From positions 1 to 64,000 of the forward strand of contig CALWAZ010000016.1 in the NCBI GenBank assembly GCA_944375725.1: 64,000 nucleotides of DNA, read 5' to 3'. This stretch comes from an uncultured Merdimonas sp. (GTDB lineage: Bacteria; Bacillota; Clostridia; Lachnospirales; Lachnospiraceae). The position numbers were made by a program, and so were the translations under genes. The notes beneath the pieces are model-generated. The model ran no database searches. It was not told the origin of the DNA and saw only the letters and a program-made list of their open reading frames with translations. Positions 32,613-41,646 of the stretch are shown here, piece by piece (position 1 is the stretch's first letter; each line of letters opens with the position of its first letter).

Positions 32613-33875
32613 TCAGATCGCCGGAGCGTTCTCCAGCAGATACTTCTCTGCCTTGGCGTTCCACAGACCATTGGTCTCTGCCACCAGCTCCGCCAGCTTC
32701 GCGAACATGGGATCTGTCTTTCCCTTTTCCTCAAAATCCGCGATTGCCGTCAGCGGCAGGGAAATATGGGTATAAATCAGCTTCTTTCCGCCCGGTACAT
32801 GGGGCAGATTCAGCGTGGTCTCTCTCGCCACATCCAGACCGCCGATATGGGTCACCAGAATAGCCGGATCCAGCTTCTTTTCTCCGATCATGCGGAGGCA
32901 TTCCTTCATGTCCTCGGTGTTTCCGCCGGAGGTTCCCACCACATGGGTTCCGGAGTAATGTACATTATAGAAGTTAAACTTTGCGGAAAACTCCGGGTTG
33001 GAGGGGCCTGCGAAGAAATTCAGGCAGCCGTCCTGGGCCAGAATACTGTCGGCCAGCTCCACCACCGGAGCCACCGGAGCGAATACCAGCACATCGTCAT
33101 AGCCGGTTCCATCTGTGAAGTTCATCATAAATTCATGATCGTTTTCTACCTTGCCGGTATTGGCATATACCAGCTTAATGCCATTCTTCTCTGCCTCAGC
33201 CGGGGAAAGCAGTTTCTCCGCGCGGGCCAGTCTCGCGTCATCAATATCGGTCACGATCAGAAGAGACGGCCTTCTGTCACAGTGAATGATATAGTCGATG
33301 GCTGCCAGTCCCATGGGGCCTACGCCTGCCAGAATCGCCATCTTTCCGCCCTCACGGATTCCCATGTCATGCTCATATTTTCCTCTGGTAGCATGATACA
33401 TGGCGTGGAAGGTTCCTGCCACACAGGACAGAGGCTCTGTCAGAGAGCCGCCGAAATAGCTCTCGCCGGAGTAATGAAGCAGGCATCCCATCTCCATTAC
33501 CTCATTGGGGATAATCACATAGGTGGCGTCACCGCCGATATACTGATAGGAATATCCCGGAGCAGCCAGGCTTCCCTTATAATTCAGCGCCGGCTGAATG
33601 GAAAATTTTTCTCCTGCCCTGAACTCATCCGCCCATTTGGCTCCTACCTTCACCAGCTCGCCGCAGAATTCATGGCCGATGATCGTGGGATGCTCCGCCA
33701 CGTCATTGGGTACGCGCTTATGATCCGCTCCCTGAATGGCCGCCTTATAGGAGGACATGCAGATACTGTCAGATACCACCTTTGCCAGAATCTCATCGTC
33801 CTTCAGCTCCGGAAGCTCGAACTCCTCCAGACGCAGATCCTCTTTGCCGTACAGTCTCAGTGCCTTTGTTTTCAT
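32613..33875 (-). CDS. Zinc-dependent medium-chain dehydrogenase (sorbose-1-phosphate reductase-like)
   Basis: 420 residues, longer than typical alcohol dehydrogenases (about 350). Catalytic-zinc residues are visible as C39 (DSICMSS) and GHEFCGE (H68, E69); the NAD(P) fold is at ILAGVGPMGLAAIDYI. The four-Cys structural zinc lobe is absent. The length and the QPALNYKGSLAAPGYSYQYIGG insert resemble L-sorbose-1-phosphate reductase and its relatives, which act on sugar phosphates. Last of three co-directed genes (SDR, PHP, MDR; gaps of 9 and 49 bases). Confidence 0.85.
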   Translation of the reverse strand: MKTKALRLYGKEDLRLEEFELPELKDDEILAKVVSDSICMSSYKAAIQGADHKRVPNDVAEHPTIIGHEFCGELVKVGAKWADEFRAGEKFSIQPALNYKGSLAAPGYSYQYIGGDATYVIIPNEVMEMGCLLHYSGESYFGGSLTEPLSCVAGTFHAMYHATRGKYEHDMGIREGGKMAILAGVGPMGLAAIDYIIHCDRRPSLLIVTDIDDARLARAEKLLSPAEAEKNGIKLVYANTGKVENDHEFMMNFTDGTGYDDVLVFAPVAPVVELADSILAQDGCLNFFAGPSNPEFSAKFNFYNVHYSGTHVVGTSGGNTEDMKECLRMIGEKKLDPAILVTHIGGLDVARETTLNLPHVPGGKKLIYTHISLPLTAIADFEEKGKTDPMFAKLAELVAETNGLWNAKAEKYLLENAPAI

Positions 33876-33924
33876 TTATTTTCTCCTTTCCTGATAATCC
33901 TTCCCTGATAGAGATTTTTTATTT

Positions 33925-35097
33925 CTATTTTTCACGTTCCACAAGCTTCCATGCCGCGTCCACCAGATGACGGAACTGAGGATCCGCAAGCTGGGGACAG
34001 ATCATACTCTGCCGGGAGGAATTCACATCCTCGCCGGAGATCTCTATCATGCCGTATTCCCGGCACAGCTTCTGCAGCCGTGTCAGCTGCTCCCTTGTAT
34101 TGCGGGCCGGCATATAGGTCACACCGTGCACGCCCTCTTCCTTCAGCATTTCAAACAGCTCATCCAGAAAATCATCCTCAAATTTCGCTGCCTTTTTGTC
34201 TCCGGTCACGGAATCCGTCACATCGCCCAGGTAGGGATAGCACAGAATAGCTCCCACCTCATCCGCCAGCTTCACCAAATCCGCGAAAGGCATGCATTCT
34301 TCTGTGGCCGGCACATAGATCCTGCCCACCAGCTCTGCCTTCATCACGCCCAGCAGATCATAAATCAGATGGGGATTTTCCGGATCCGAAAGGCGCTCCC
34401 TGTTTTTTTCATTCAGGGCGATGCCCAGCTTCTTCTCCACAAACTCTACGCAGCCCTCTCTTCCTGCCCGGTCCAGAATTTTCCGGCTCAGAGCGCACAT
34501 CAGATGGCGCTCGGTGATGGAACCGCCGTTTTCATACTGGGAAATGGGAATCACATCCGTATCAAAATCCAGCGTGATTCCGAACGGCTCCATAATCTGG
34601 TTGATATTTTCTGTCATTCTCCTGTTCCGCTCATTCCGCTTTTCCCTTAAGGGTCTGAAGACTTCATCCATCCGGGCAAAACCGGACTGGGGAATACTGT
34701 GGACTGCCATATAACAGATCCCGGCCTGATCCGGATTGTTCAGCTTTCTGCCTGCCATGCGCGTGGCCGAAAGATCCACCCGGCATTCCATGCCGCAGGT
34801 GGTGCCGATTCCCGCGATTTTTCCTGCTTTGCGGAATTCCACAGCTCCCGCGATGCTGTCATGATCCATAATCCCCGCGGTCTGAAGCCCCTCATCCCTG
34901 GCACAGTAGACTGCTGCCGTGGGAGAATAAGGCGAGAAGGAATAAATGGTATGGATATGATTATTGGCGTACTGAGGCTTTACCTCAGGATGCTCCTTTT
35001 CGCTGCCGATGAGAATGGCCAGATTGGCAAGCCGTTCTTCAGGAGCAGGCGCGTTCAGAAGCCTCAGAACTTCCTGCCGCTCTACGAATTTATCCAT
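33925..35097 (-). CDS. PHP-domain metal-dependent hydrolase
   Basis: 390 residues. NNHIHTIYSFSPYSPTAAV (H47, H49), GIMDHDSIAGAVEF, and GMECRVDL are the first metal-binding motifs of the PHP (polymerase and histidinol phosphatase) superfamily; ISGEDVNSSRQ near the end supplies the last. PHP enzymes hydrolyse phosphate esters, often sugar or histidinol phosphate. The N- and C-terminal extensions are unlike HisK/HisJ. Its position between two sugar-type dehydrogenases suggests a phosphatase for a polyol or sugar phosphate; inference. Ribosome site AGGAGGAG. Confidence 0.87.
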   Translation of the reverse strand: MDKFVERQEVLRLLNAPAPEERLANLAILIGSEKEHPEVKPQYANNHIHTIYSFSPYSPTAAVYCARDEGLQTAGIMDHDSIAGAVEFRKAGKIAGIGTTCGMECRVDLSATRMAGRKLNNPDQAGICYMAVHSIPQSGFARMDEVFRPLREKRNERNRRMTENINQIMEPFGITLDFDTDVIPISQYENGGSITERHLMCALSRKILDRAGREGCVEFVEKKLGIALNEKNRERLSDPENPHLIYDLLGVMKAELVGRIYVPATEECMPFADLVKLADEVGAILCYPYLGDVTDSVTGDKKAAKFEDDFLDELFEMLKEEGVHGVTYMPARNTREQLTRLQKLCREYGMIEISGEDVNSSRQSMICPQLADPQFRHLVDAAWKLVEREK

Positions 35098-35106
35098 AAA
35101 CTCCTC

Positions 35107-35979
35107 CTAGTTCAGCATGGTCTGTCCGCCGGTCACCGGAATCGCCTGTCCTGTCTCAAACTCCTGCTCTACCGCGTAGAACAGAGCTTTTGCCACATCC
35201 TTCGGTGTGCACCCTCTGTGAATGGGGGACTTGGCCAGATAGTAATCCTTCACATCCTGTACGGTCTTCGCTCCCGGCACCTTGCCCGCGTTCAGATACT
35301 GCACAAACAGTCCCTTCTCCGGATCAGACCAGAGAGGTCCATCATAAAAGTTGCCGGGGCAGATGGAATTGACCTTGATATTCCAGCCTACCAGCTCCAG
35401 CGCGAAGCTCTGGGTCAGGCCGATGCCGCCGAATTTTCCGCCTGCGTAGGCGCTGTTGTTTCTGGAGCCCTCCAGACCGGATTTGGAATTGATCTGGATA
35501 ATATCAAACCAAAGACTCTCATCTGCTTCATGCTGGGCCTTCATAATCGCGGAAGCATATTTTGCCGCGTTGAAATACCCTATGTAATTCACCTTGGTGA
35601 CAAAGGTAAATGCCTCCGGAGTCAGGTCATCCAGACTGCCTGCCTTCAGCACGCCTGCGTTTGACACAAAGATGTCGATGCCGCCGAAATGCTCCACTGC
35701 CGCGCAGATCATGGCTTCCATGGAAGCCGCGTCAGACACGTCCACCTTCAGGCCGATGGCCCGTTCCCCAAGCCCTTTGGCCGCCTCCTGGGCCTGGGCG
35801 TCATGAAGATCCGCCAGAACCACGCTGGCTCCCTCGCGGTACATCTCAGCCGCGATTCCCAGTCCGAAGCCCTGAGCCCCTCCTGTGACGACCGCAATTT
35901 TTCCCGCCAGACGCCCTGTGGTCTGAGGCCGGTTGTGGATGTTTTTCTTTGCGTATTCCTTTGCTTCTGCCAGATTCAT
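35107..35979 (-). CDS. Short-chain dehydrogenase/reductase (sorbitol-6-phosphate dehydrogenase-like)
   Basis: 290 residues. NAD-binding TGGAQGFGLG (32-41), NAG motif FVSNAGVLK, catalytic Ser in NSKSG and YxxxK in SAYAGGK. The N-terminal extension of about 25 residues and the C-terminal insert (DVKDYYLAKSPIHRGCTPKDV) match clostridial sorbitol-6-phosphate 2-dehydrogenase-like proteins. First gene of the SDR-PHP-MDR operon, behind GGGAGGG, with its own promoter. Probable role in interconverting polyol and keto sugar phosphates. Confidence 0.88.
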   Translation of the reverse strand: MNLAEAKEYAKKNIHNRPQTTGRLAGKIAVVTGGAQGFGLGIAAEMYREGASVVLADLHDAQAQEAAKGLGERAIGLKVDVSDAASMEAMICAAVEHFGGIDIFVSNAGVLKAGSLDDLTPEAFTFVTKVNYIGYFNAAKYASAIMKAQHEADESLWFDIIQINSKSGLEGSRNNSAYAGGKFGGIGLTQSFALELVGWNIKVNSICPGNFYDGPLWSDPEKGLFVQYLNAGKVPGAKTVQDVKDYYLAKSPIHRGCTPKDVAKALFYAVEQEFETGQAIPVTGGQTMLN

Positions 35980-36049
35980 CGTTCAATCCCTCCCAAAATA
36001 AGTACTGTTTGTTGTGTTTTGCTTTGATTTCCCCTTGATTTCTAGTTTC

Positions 36050-36077
36050 ATTATACCATTATATCAACATAAGTCAA
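36050..36077 (-). promoter_or_regulatory. Promoter of the SDR-PHP-MDR operon
   Basis: Minus-strand -35 TTGACT (36072-36077), 16 bases, -10 TATAAT (36050-36055) in an AT-rich stretch. A second TATAAT lies inside the spacer. Confidence 0.7.
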
Positions 36078-36183
36078 TATAAATATTATAAATCCAACAC
36101 AAAAATCAACATTTTCTGTTCCCCGCAGGCGGATATCTCTCCGAAGCTTTTCTGGCCGCGGAAAGGTAAAATTTCCCGGCAGC

Positions 36184-36215
36184 AAAAAAACAGCCAGGAT
36201 CTCCATCCTGACTGT
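36184..36215 (-). terminator. Terminator after scpB
   Basis: Minus strand: ACAGTCAGGAT pairs with ATCCTGGCTGT (one wobble), four-base loop, followed by T7. Confidence 0.9.
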
Positions 36216-36230
36216 GTCTTTTCTCCTGTC

Positions 36231-36929
36231 TTATTCCTGTTCTTCCGAATCCTCAGGCTCCCGCTCATCCCACTCTTCCGGTTCGGGCGTCTCTCCGGCT
36301 TGTTCCGGGACGGCCGCTTCCTCCGGAACGGAGTTTTCTCTGTCCTCCTCCGGCCCGAGCGCCTCCCCGACTTCCTCTGCCACTTCCTCCCGGATATCCT
36401 CCATTTTTTCCGGAGACGCCTTGGGAAGCTCTTCGATGGAGCTGACTCCGAAGCTCCGCAGAAAATCCTCCGTGGTACCGAACAGAATCGGCCGTCCCGG
36501 AGCGTCCAGCCGGCCTTTCTCCTCGATCAGCCCGTACTCCACCAGCTTATTGACCGCATGATCGCTTTTTACCCCGCGGATCTTCTCGATCTCCAGCTTT
36601 GTCACCGGCTGCTTGTAAGCAACGATGGACAGAGTCTCCAGCAGCACCTCCGTCAGCACATATTTCTTCGGCTGCTTTACCACCCGGATCAGTTCCTCAT
36701 AATGCTCCTTTTTCGTGCACAGCTGCCAGGAATCCTCCAGCTCCGCAAGACGGATTCCCCGGTCTTCCTCCTCATAACGCAGCTCCATGCGCCGCAGAAT
36801 ATCCTCCATCTCTTTTGTGTCCAGCTCCAGCGCCTGGGCAAGCCGGGAGGTTTCCACCGAATCTCCCGCCGCAAATAAAATGGCTTCCACCGCTGCCCGT
36901 ATGGCAGCTTCCGTTCTCTTTTCTTCCAC
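36231..36929 (-). CDS. scpB: Segregation and condensation protein B
   Basis: Kleisin-associated subunit of the SMC-ScpAB complex that compacts and helps segregate the chromosome. 232 residues: two winged-helix domains (about 5-165; AAVEAILFAAGDSVETSRLA and VLTEVLLETLSIVAYKQPVT are typical), then a Glu/Pro-rich acidic tail (about 170-232) longer than in many homologues. Start is GTG with AGGA seven bases upstream, inside the end of scpA; the two are co-translated. Followed by a strong terminator. Confidence 0.95.
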   Translation of the reverse strand: MEEKRTEAAIRAAVEAILFAAGDSVETSRLAQALELDTKEMEDILRRMELRYEEEDRGIRLAELEDSWQLCTKKEHYEELIRVVKQPKKYVLTEVLLETLSIVAYKQPVTKLEIEKIRGVKSDHAVNKLVEYGLIEEKGRLDAPGRPILFGTTEDFLRSFGVSSIEELPKASPEKMEDIREEVAEEVGEALGPEEDRENSVPEEAAVPEQAGETPEPEEWDEREPEDSEEQE

Positions 36930-36932
36930 CGT

Positions 36933-37751
36933 CTATTCCTCGTCTTCCCGCGCCTGATCCGCCGTCCCCGGTTCCCGCGCGTTTTCCCCTGGGGGAGCAT
37001 CTCCCGCCTCTATATAAATCTCTCCAAAGGTCTCATCCTGTTTAACCTTCAGCTTTCCGGTCTTCATCAGCTCCAGCACAGCCAGAAAAGTCACAATCAC
37101 CTGCATTTTTCCCCTGCGCTTTTTTCCTTCCAGCAGCTTTCGGAAGCTGGTGCGGGTCTTCGTCTTCACTGTCTCTTCCACATAGGAGATCCGTTCCTCC
37201 AGGCTCACCTCTTCCATCTCAATCTCACCGAAGCCGCTGCGCACCGGGTCGATCTTGTCCGCGGATCTGCGCAGTACCGACTGGAAGATTTCATCCAGCT
37301 TCGCAAGAGTCAGATCTCCGACCAGCTTGTCCAGATCCACCGGCTCGATATAGGAAGCCACTTCCCGGGGAATATCCGCCTCCCGGTAAAGGGACTGGCC
37401 CGCCTGGTTCTGCCGCTCCTTCAGCTGGGCAGCCATATACTTGTAAAGCTTGTACTCCAGAAGGCGCTCCACCAGATCCGCTCTCGGATCGATCTCCTCG
37501 CCTTCCTCATCCACCTCCGCCGGAAGCAGCATCTTTGCCTTGATTTCCAGCAGCGTGGCAGCCATGACCAGGAACTCGCTCATCACATTCAGATCCTTTT
37601 TCTCCATGGCCTGGATATATTCCATATACTGATCGGTAATCATCACAATCGGAATATCATAAATATCGATTTTATTGCTCTCTATCAGATGCAGCAGAAG
37701 ATCCAGGGGACCTTCAAACGCAGGCAGCTTCACAGGAATTCCCACATTCAT
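36933..37751 (-). CDS. scpA: Segregation and condensation protein A (kleisin)
   Basis: 272 residues. VKLPAFEGPLDLLLHLIESNKIDIYDIPI is the ScpA N-terminal domain that binds the SMC neck; a helical linker rich in Glu follows, and the C-terminal winged helix (about 205-245; VTFLAVLELMKTGKLKVKQDETFGEI) binds the SMC head. Starts seven bases after the phosphoesterase gene. A 20-residue tail after the winged helix overlaps the region that supplies the scpB ribosome site. Confidence 0.96.
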   Translation of the reverse strand: MNVGIPVKLPAFEGPLDLLLHLIESNKIDIYDIPIVMITDQYMEYIQAMEKKDLNVMSEFLVMAATLLEIKAKMLLPAEVDEEGEEIDPRADLVERLLEYKLYKYMAAQLKERQNQAGQSLYREADIPREVASYIEPVDLDKLVGDLTLAKLDEIFQSVLRRSADKIDPVRSGFGEIEMEEVSLEERISYVEETVKTKTRTSFRKLLEGKKRRGKMQVIVTFLAVLELMKTGKLKVKQDETFGEIYIEAGDAPPGENAREPGTADQAREDEE

Positions 37752-37758
37752 GCTCCGT

Positions 37759-38562
37759 TCATTCTCCCTTCAGACGTATCACAGACAGCTCCGGCGGATT
37801 AAAAATACGCAGATTGATGGTATGGGTGCCAAGACCTCTGCTTACCACCAGATCCCGTCCCTTCCACCGGAAATGGCCCGCGTCATATCTGGGAAACAGT
37901 CGTGCCTGAGGCGTAATCACGCCTCCGATGCCGGGAATCCGGATGATCCCTCCATGCAGATGGCCGGACACCGTCAGATCGGCTCCCCATTCCGCATAGG
38001 CATGAAAATATACCGGATTATGGGCAAGCAGAATATTATAATGCTCCTCGTCCGGTTTCCCCAGGATTCTTTCCAGCTCCTCTTCCTGAAAATTGGCCCA
38101 GCAGAATTTCTGATAATAAAATTCTTCCAGCTCAAATCCGTAGATTACCATGGAAAGGCCTTTCGCCTGGAAGGCAGCCTTCTCATTTTCCAGCGGAACG
38201 ATTCCCAGTTCCCGGAGAGCCTCCGCGTATTCCGCATACATGTTTCCGTAGAGCTCCGGATGAAGACGCATCCGGTACTCATGATTTCCGTTTCCATAAT
38301 AAACCGGCAGCCCTTCTGAGCGCAGCTGCCGCAGCAAAGATACTGCCGGAAGGAACGACTCGCCCAGGCGGCCTGTAAGAAGGTCGCCTGCCACGAGCAC
38401 CGCGTCCGGTTTCTGGGCCAGCACCGCACGCGCCAGACGGGAATTATCCTCCCCGTAGCTGTGGCTGTGCAGATCCGCCAGCATGCAGAACACCGGACCT
38501 TCCGCTCCATCCGGCAGTTTCGCCGTATTTACTTCATATTCAAAAATTCTAAAATCAGACAT
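37759..38562 (-). CDS. Metallophosphoesterase (YaeI/YkuE-like)
   Basis: 267 residues. Calcineurin-type motifs in order: LADLHSHSYG (D and H), AGDLLTGRLG, GNGNHEYR, LAHNPVY and SGHLHGG. Such enzymes bind two metal ions and cleave phosphoesters; relatives include UDP-diacylglucosamine- and phosphodiester-hydrolysing proteins, but the substrate here is unknown. No signal peptide is obvious. Read in one run with scpA and scpB (7- and 3-base gaps). Its ATG lacks a strong ribosome site. Confidence 0.9.
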   Translation of the reverse strand: MSDFRIFEYEVNTAKLPDGAEGPVFCMLADLHSHSYGEDNSRLARAVLAQKPDAVLVAGDLLTGRLGESFLPAVSLLRQLRSEGLPVYYGNGNHEYRMRLHPELYGNMYAEYAEALRELGIVPLENEKAAFQAKGLSMVIYGFELEEFYYQKFCWANFQEEELERILGKPDEEHYNILLAHNPVYFHAYAEWGADLTVSGHLHGGIIRIPGIGGVITPQARLFPRYDAGHFRWKGRDLVVSRGLGTHTINLRIFNPPELSVIRLKGE

Positions 38563-38607
38563 GCGAATAGCGTACCATACTTTTCCTGGGATTGCAAGGC
38601 AAAGGCA

Positions 38608-40074
38608 TTACTTCATGCGGTTGTAAAGATCGTTCATCTGCGCGCGCAGTTCCCTGTAAACCGCGTGAACCTGCTCATGTACCTTGTACTCCTTCGCGCC
38701 CGCATTTTTGCGGATGCCGGCAAAGGCTTCTTCCACATTTCCATACTGTCCCATAGTCACAGAGGCCACCATCAGAGCGCCGATGGCTGTGCTTTCCGCG
38801 TTGTCCATCCGCACCACAGGCTTTCCATAAATGTCTGCCTGCATCCGGTTAAAGGCTTCGCTCTTGGACAGGCCGCCGTTGATCAGGATCTTATCCAGAG
38901 GCACATACTTTTCAAAGGAAGCAATGTTGTTTCCGATTTCCATGCAGATGCTCTCAAGGAGCGCCTTCAGCATATCCTCCCTGGAAGTGTTCAGGGTGAT
39001 TCCGGAAAACAGGGCTGTGGCATCGCTGTTCCAGTCCGGCGTGGATCTTCCCTGGAAATAGGGCAGAGCCAGGCAGCCGTGGGAACCGGCAGGAATCTCT
39101 GTCAGAATGTCGTTGAGCTTTCCGTAGAAATCCGGCTCCTCCCGGAAGAAGTTCCGCTTAAACCACTCCATGGCAGAGGTGCAGGTCAGCATGCTGGCTT
39201 CCAGAATATAGGCTCCCGCTTCCGAGGAGGCGTTGCACACCACATCCCAGTCCAGATTCTCCGGCACCTCCTTACAGGTGGTCAGCAGAAAGCCGCCCGT
39301 TCCCAGAGTCAGGGAAACCTGCCCCTGTCTTACCACGCCCTGGCCCAGCATGCCGCACTGCTGATCTCCGCCCGCGCTGATGACCGGCACGCCTTCCTTA
39401 AGGCCCGTAAGCTCAGAAAATTCTTTTGTGGTATATCCCATAATGCTGCCCGGAGCCTTCAGCTCACAGAGCTTTTCCTCGTCCACCTCAAACAGCTCCA
39501 GAAGCCTTTTATCCCACTGGCAGGTCTTCAGATTCATCAGAAGAGAACGGCTTCCGTATGTATAATCCGTGCAGAAGTTCCCGGTCATATGGTATACCAG
39601 ATAATCCGGAATCACGGTCAGCTTATAGGCCTTTTCATAGAGTTCCGGCTGATTCTGCCGCATCCATTTCATCTTGGCGCCGGAAAATACCGGATTCACC
39701 CGGGAACCGCAGAGCTCAAAAATCTCCCGGTGATGCTCCTCCATGGCCTGGCAGAGGGGCACGGTCCGCTTATCCTGCCACATCTGGGCATTTCCCAGAT
39801 GATTTCCCTCCCGGTCCACGGGAATCACGGAAGAACGCTGGGAGGTAATGGCCACCGCGTCAATGCTCTCCTCCTCCTGCGCCGCGAACTGCGCGGATTC
39901 TTTGACAATCTGAGTCATGCTGTTTTTAAAATCCAGCGGATCCTGTTCTACCCAGCCATGCTCCAGTGTAATAACCTGATATTCCTTCTGTACTGTATGA
40001 AGCATTGTTCCGTCTTCCCGGAACAAAATCCCCCGCATACTTGAAGTTCCCACATCCAAAATCAGAAAGTTCAT
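38608..40074 (-). CDS. FGGY-family carbohydrate kinase
   Basis: 488 residues. FLILDVGTSSMRGILF is the N-terminal ATP-phosphate motif; GGDQQCGMLGQGVV and ILINGGLSKSEAFNRMQADI are the second-domain motifs of FGGY kinases. It is closer in length and sequence to xylulokinase/glycerokinase-like members than to AraB. The sugar cannot be assigned: no transporter or isomerase is adjacent. ATG behind AAAGGAGG, with a possible promoter at 40120-40148. It lies 45 bases before the phosphoesterase gene. Confidence 0.88.
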   Translation of the reverse strand: MNFLILDVGTSSMRGILFREDGTMLHTVQKEYQVITLEHGWVEQDPLDFKNSMTQIVKESAQFAAQEEESIDAVAITSQRSSVIPVDREGNHLGNAQMWQDKRTVPLCQAMEEHHREIFELCGSRVNPVFSGAKMKWMRQNQPELYEKAYKLTVIPDYLVYHMTGNFCTDYTYGSRSLLMNLKTCQWDKRLLELFEVDEEKLCELKAPGSIMGYTTKEFSELTGLKEGVPVISAGGDQQCGMLGQGVVRQGQVSLTLGTGGFLLTTCKEVPENLDWDVVCNASSEAGAYILEASMLTCTSAMEWFKRNFFREEPDFYGKLNDILTEIPAGSHGCLALPYFQGRSTPDWNSDATALFSGITLNTSREDMLKALLESICMEIGNNIASFEKYVPLDKILINGGLSKSEAFNRMQADIYGKPVVRMDNAESTAIGALMVASVTMGQYGNVEEAFAGIRKNAGAKEYKVHEQVHAVYRELRAQMNDLYNRMK

Positions 40075-40119
40075 GGTAATCCTCCTTTATCTCTGTAAAA
40101 GTCCGGTCTGCTATCCTAT

Positions 40120-40148
40120 AATTTATCACATTCCGGTCTTCCATGCAA
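40120..40148 (-). promoter_or_regulatory. Possible promoter of the sugar kinase gene
   Basis: Minus-strand -35 TTGCAT (40143-40148), 17 bases, -10 TAAATT (40120-40125). Confidence 0.45.
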
Positions 40149-40201
40149 ATATTCCCCTGGGGCTCTGTCCTGCGTCCGTCTCCGGCTCTTCCAGACCGCT
40201 G

Positions 40202-41491
40202 TCACAGCAGCAGATACCGAAAGGCTCTCCCCAGGTAATGTCCATAGCCTGCCTTTTCCACCGCGTCCGCGGCCAGAATCGAAATGCTTCCGATCTCTTT
40301 CCCATTCAGAGTATAGGACAGCTTTCCGATTTCCTGTCCCTTTTCCACCGGAGCCTCCAGCTCTTCCACCGCGTACCATTTTTTCTCCACCGATGTAAGG
40401 TCTTCTCCCGTGGTGCTCAGGTAGGAAAAGGTTCCGTCATATTCACCTGCCACCTGGTCCTGCACGCCGCCCCGGACAGGAACTGTGACTAAGGGCTGTT
40501 CCTCCAGATCCTGATACAGGCTGCATTTGGCGTATCCGTAATTCAGAAGGGCCGTGGCATCCGCAAAACGGCCCGCCGGATCGGGCGCTGCCATAACCAC
40601 AGCGATCAGCTCAATGCCGTCCTTCTCCGCCGTGGCAGAGACACAGTATTTTGCCTTGCTGGTGGATCCGGTCTTCAATCCTGTCGCGTAGGGATACTGC
40701 CGGATCAGCTTGTTGGTATTGGTCAGGCCGAATTCTTCCGTTCCCCGCTTTGTGGTATGGGTGATATTTTCCATCCAGATAGTGGAGTAGGTGTGAATCT
40801 GGGGATATTTTGTGATAAGCTCCCGGGACATCAGGGCAATGGCATAGGCCGAGGTCAGATGTCCGTCCGTATCCAGACCGCAGCAGTTGACAAAATGGGT
40901 GTCATTCATTCCCAGCTCCTTCGCTCTTTCGTTCATCATATCCACAAACAGGCTCTCCGTTCCGGCAATATGCTCCGCCATGGCCACCGACGCGTCATTG
41001 GCGGAAGCTACGGCAATGCACTTGATCATGGTATCTACGCTCTGGGTTTCCCCTTCCTCCAGAAACACCTGGGAGCCTCCCATGGACGCCGCATAAGCCG
41101 AAGTAGTCACCGAATCCTCCAGCCGGATTTTCCCCTGGGACAGGGCGTCAAAGATCAGAAGAAGCGTCATAATCTTCGTGACGCTGGCAGGCGGAAGCTT
41201 CTCGTGGGGATTTTTCTCCAGCACCACCGTCCCCGTGGACGCTTCCATCAAAATGGCCGAGGGAGCTGTGATGCCCAGCGAGTCTTCCGCGGAGGTCTCC
41301 GCGCCCGCGGTCTGTTCTCCCGCAGCCTCTTCCCCTGTAGTTTCCCCTTCCGCAGGTGTCTGCGCCGTATCCTCCTCAGCCAGCATCTGCTCCTTTGCAG
41401 TCTCTTCTTCCGAGTCAGAAGCCAGGGTCTTCAGCCCGGGAAACGGCACGCACAAAGAAAGAGCCAGCAGAAAGGCCAGAATTTTCTTCAT
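40202..41491 (-). CDS. D-alanyl-D-alanine carboxypeptidase with acidic linker
   Basis: 429 residues. Signal peptide, then about 55 residues rich in Glu, Thr and Ala (residues 25-75), then the PBP5-like peptidase: SxxK as ASVTK, SxN as ASAND, and KTG as GLKTGSTSK. A C-terminal beta domain and a hydrophobic or amphipathic end (HYLGRAFRYLLL) should hold it at the membrane. The acidic linker is absent from the other carboxypeptidase in this window (24240-25457). ATG behind AGAGGGA. Confidence 0.92.
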   Translation of the reverse strand: MKKILAFLLALSLCVPFPGLKTLASDSEEETAKEQMLAEEDTAQTPAEGETTGEEAAGEQTAGAETSAEDSLGITAPSAILMEASTGTVVLEKNPHEKLPPASVTKIMTLLLIFDALSQGKIRLEDSVTTSAYAASMGGSQVFLEEGETQSVDTMIKCIAVASANDASVAMAEHIAGTESLFVDMMNERAKELGMNDTHFVNCCGLDTDGHLTSAYAIALMSRELITKYPQIHTYSTIWMENITHTTKRGTEEFGLTNTNKLIRQYPYATGLKTGSTSKAKYCVSATAEKDGIELIAVVMAAPDPAGRFADATALLNYGYAKCSLYQDLEEQPLVTVPVRGGVQDQVAGEYDGTFSYLSTTGEDLTSVEKKWYAVEELEAPVEKGQEIGKLSYTLNGKEIGSISILAADAVEKAGYGHYLGRAFRYLLL

Positions 41492-41585
41492 AAAATCCCT
41501 CTTCTATCTTACTGCAATTACTAACATGTAATGCAGAAGCCCGGGGATTTATGCTATCTGTTCCGGCCTCTTTTTCCGCGCTTTC

Positions 41586-41616
41586 AAAAACGGCCGGGGC
41601 TTTCCCGCCCCGGCCG
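41586..41616 (-). terminator. Terminator after citrate synthase
   Basis: Perfect 10-bp stem CGGCCGGGGC / GCCCCGGCCG, six-base loop, then T5 on the minus strand. Confidence 0.9.
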
Positions 41617-41646
41617 AGTCCTCCATACGATTTACCGCGCCAGTTC

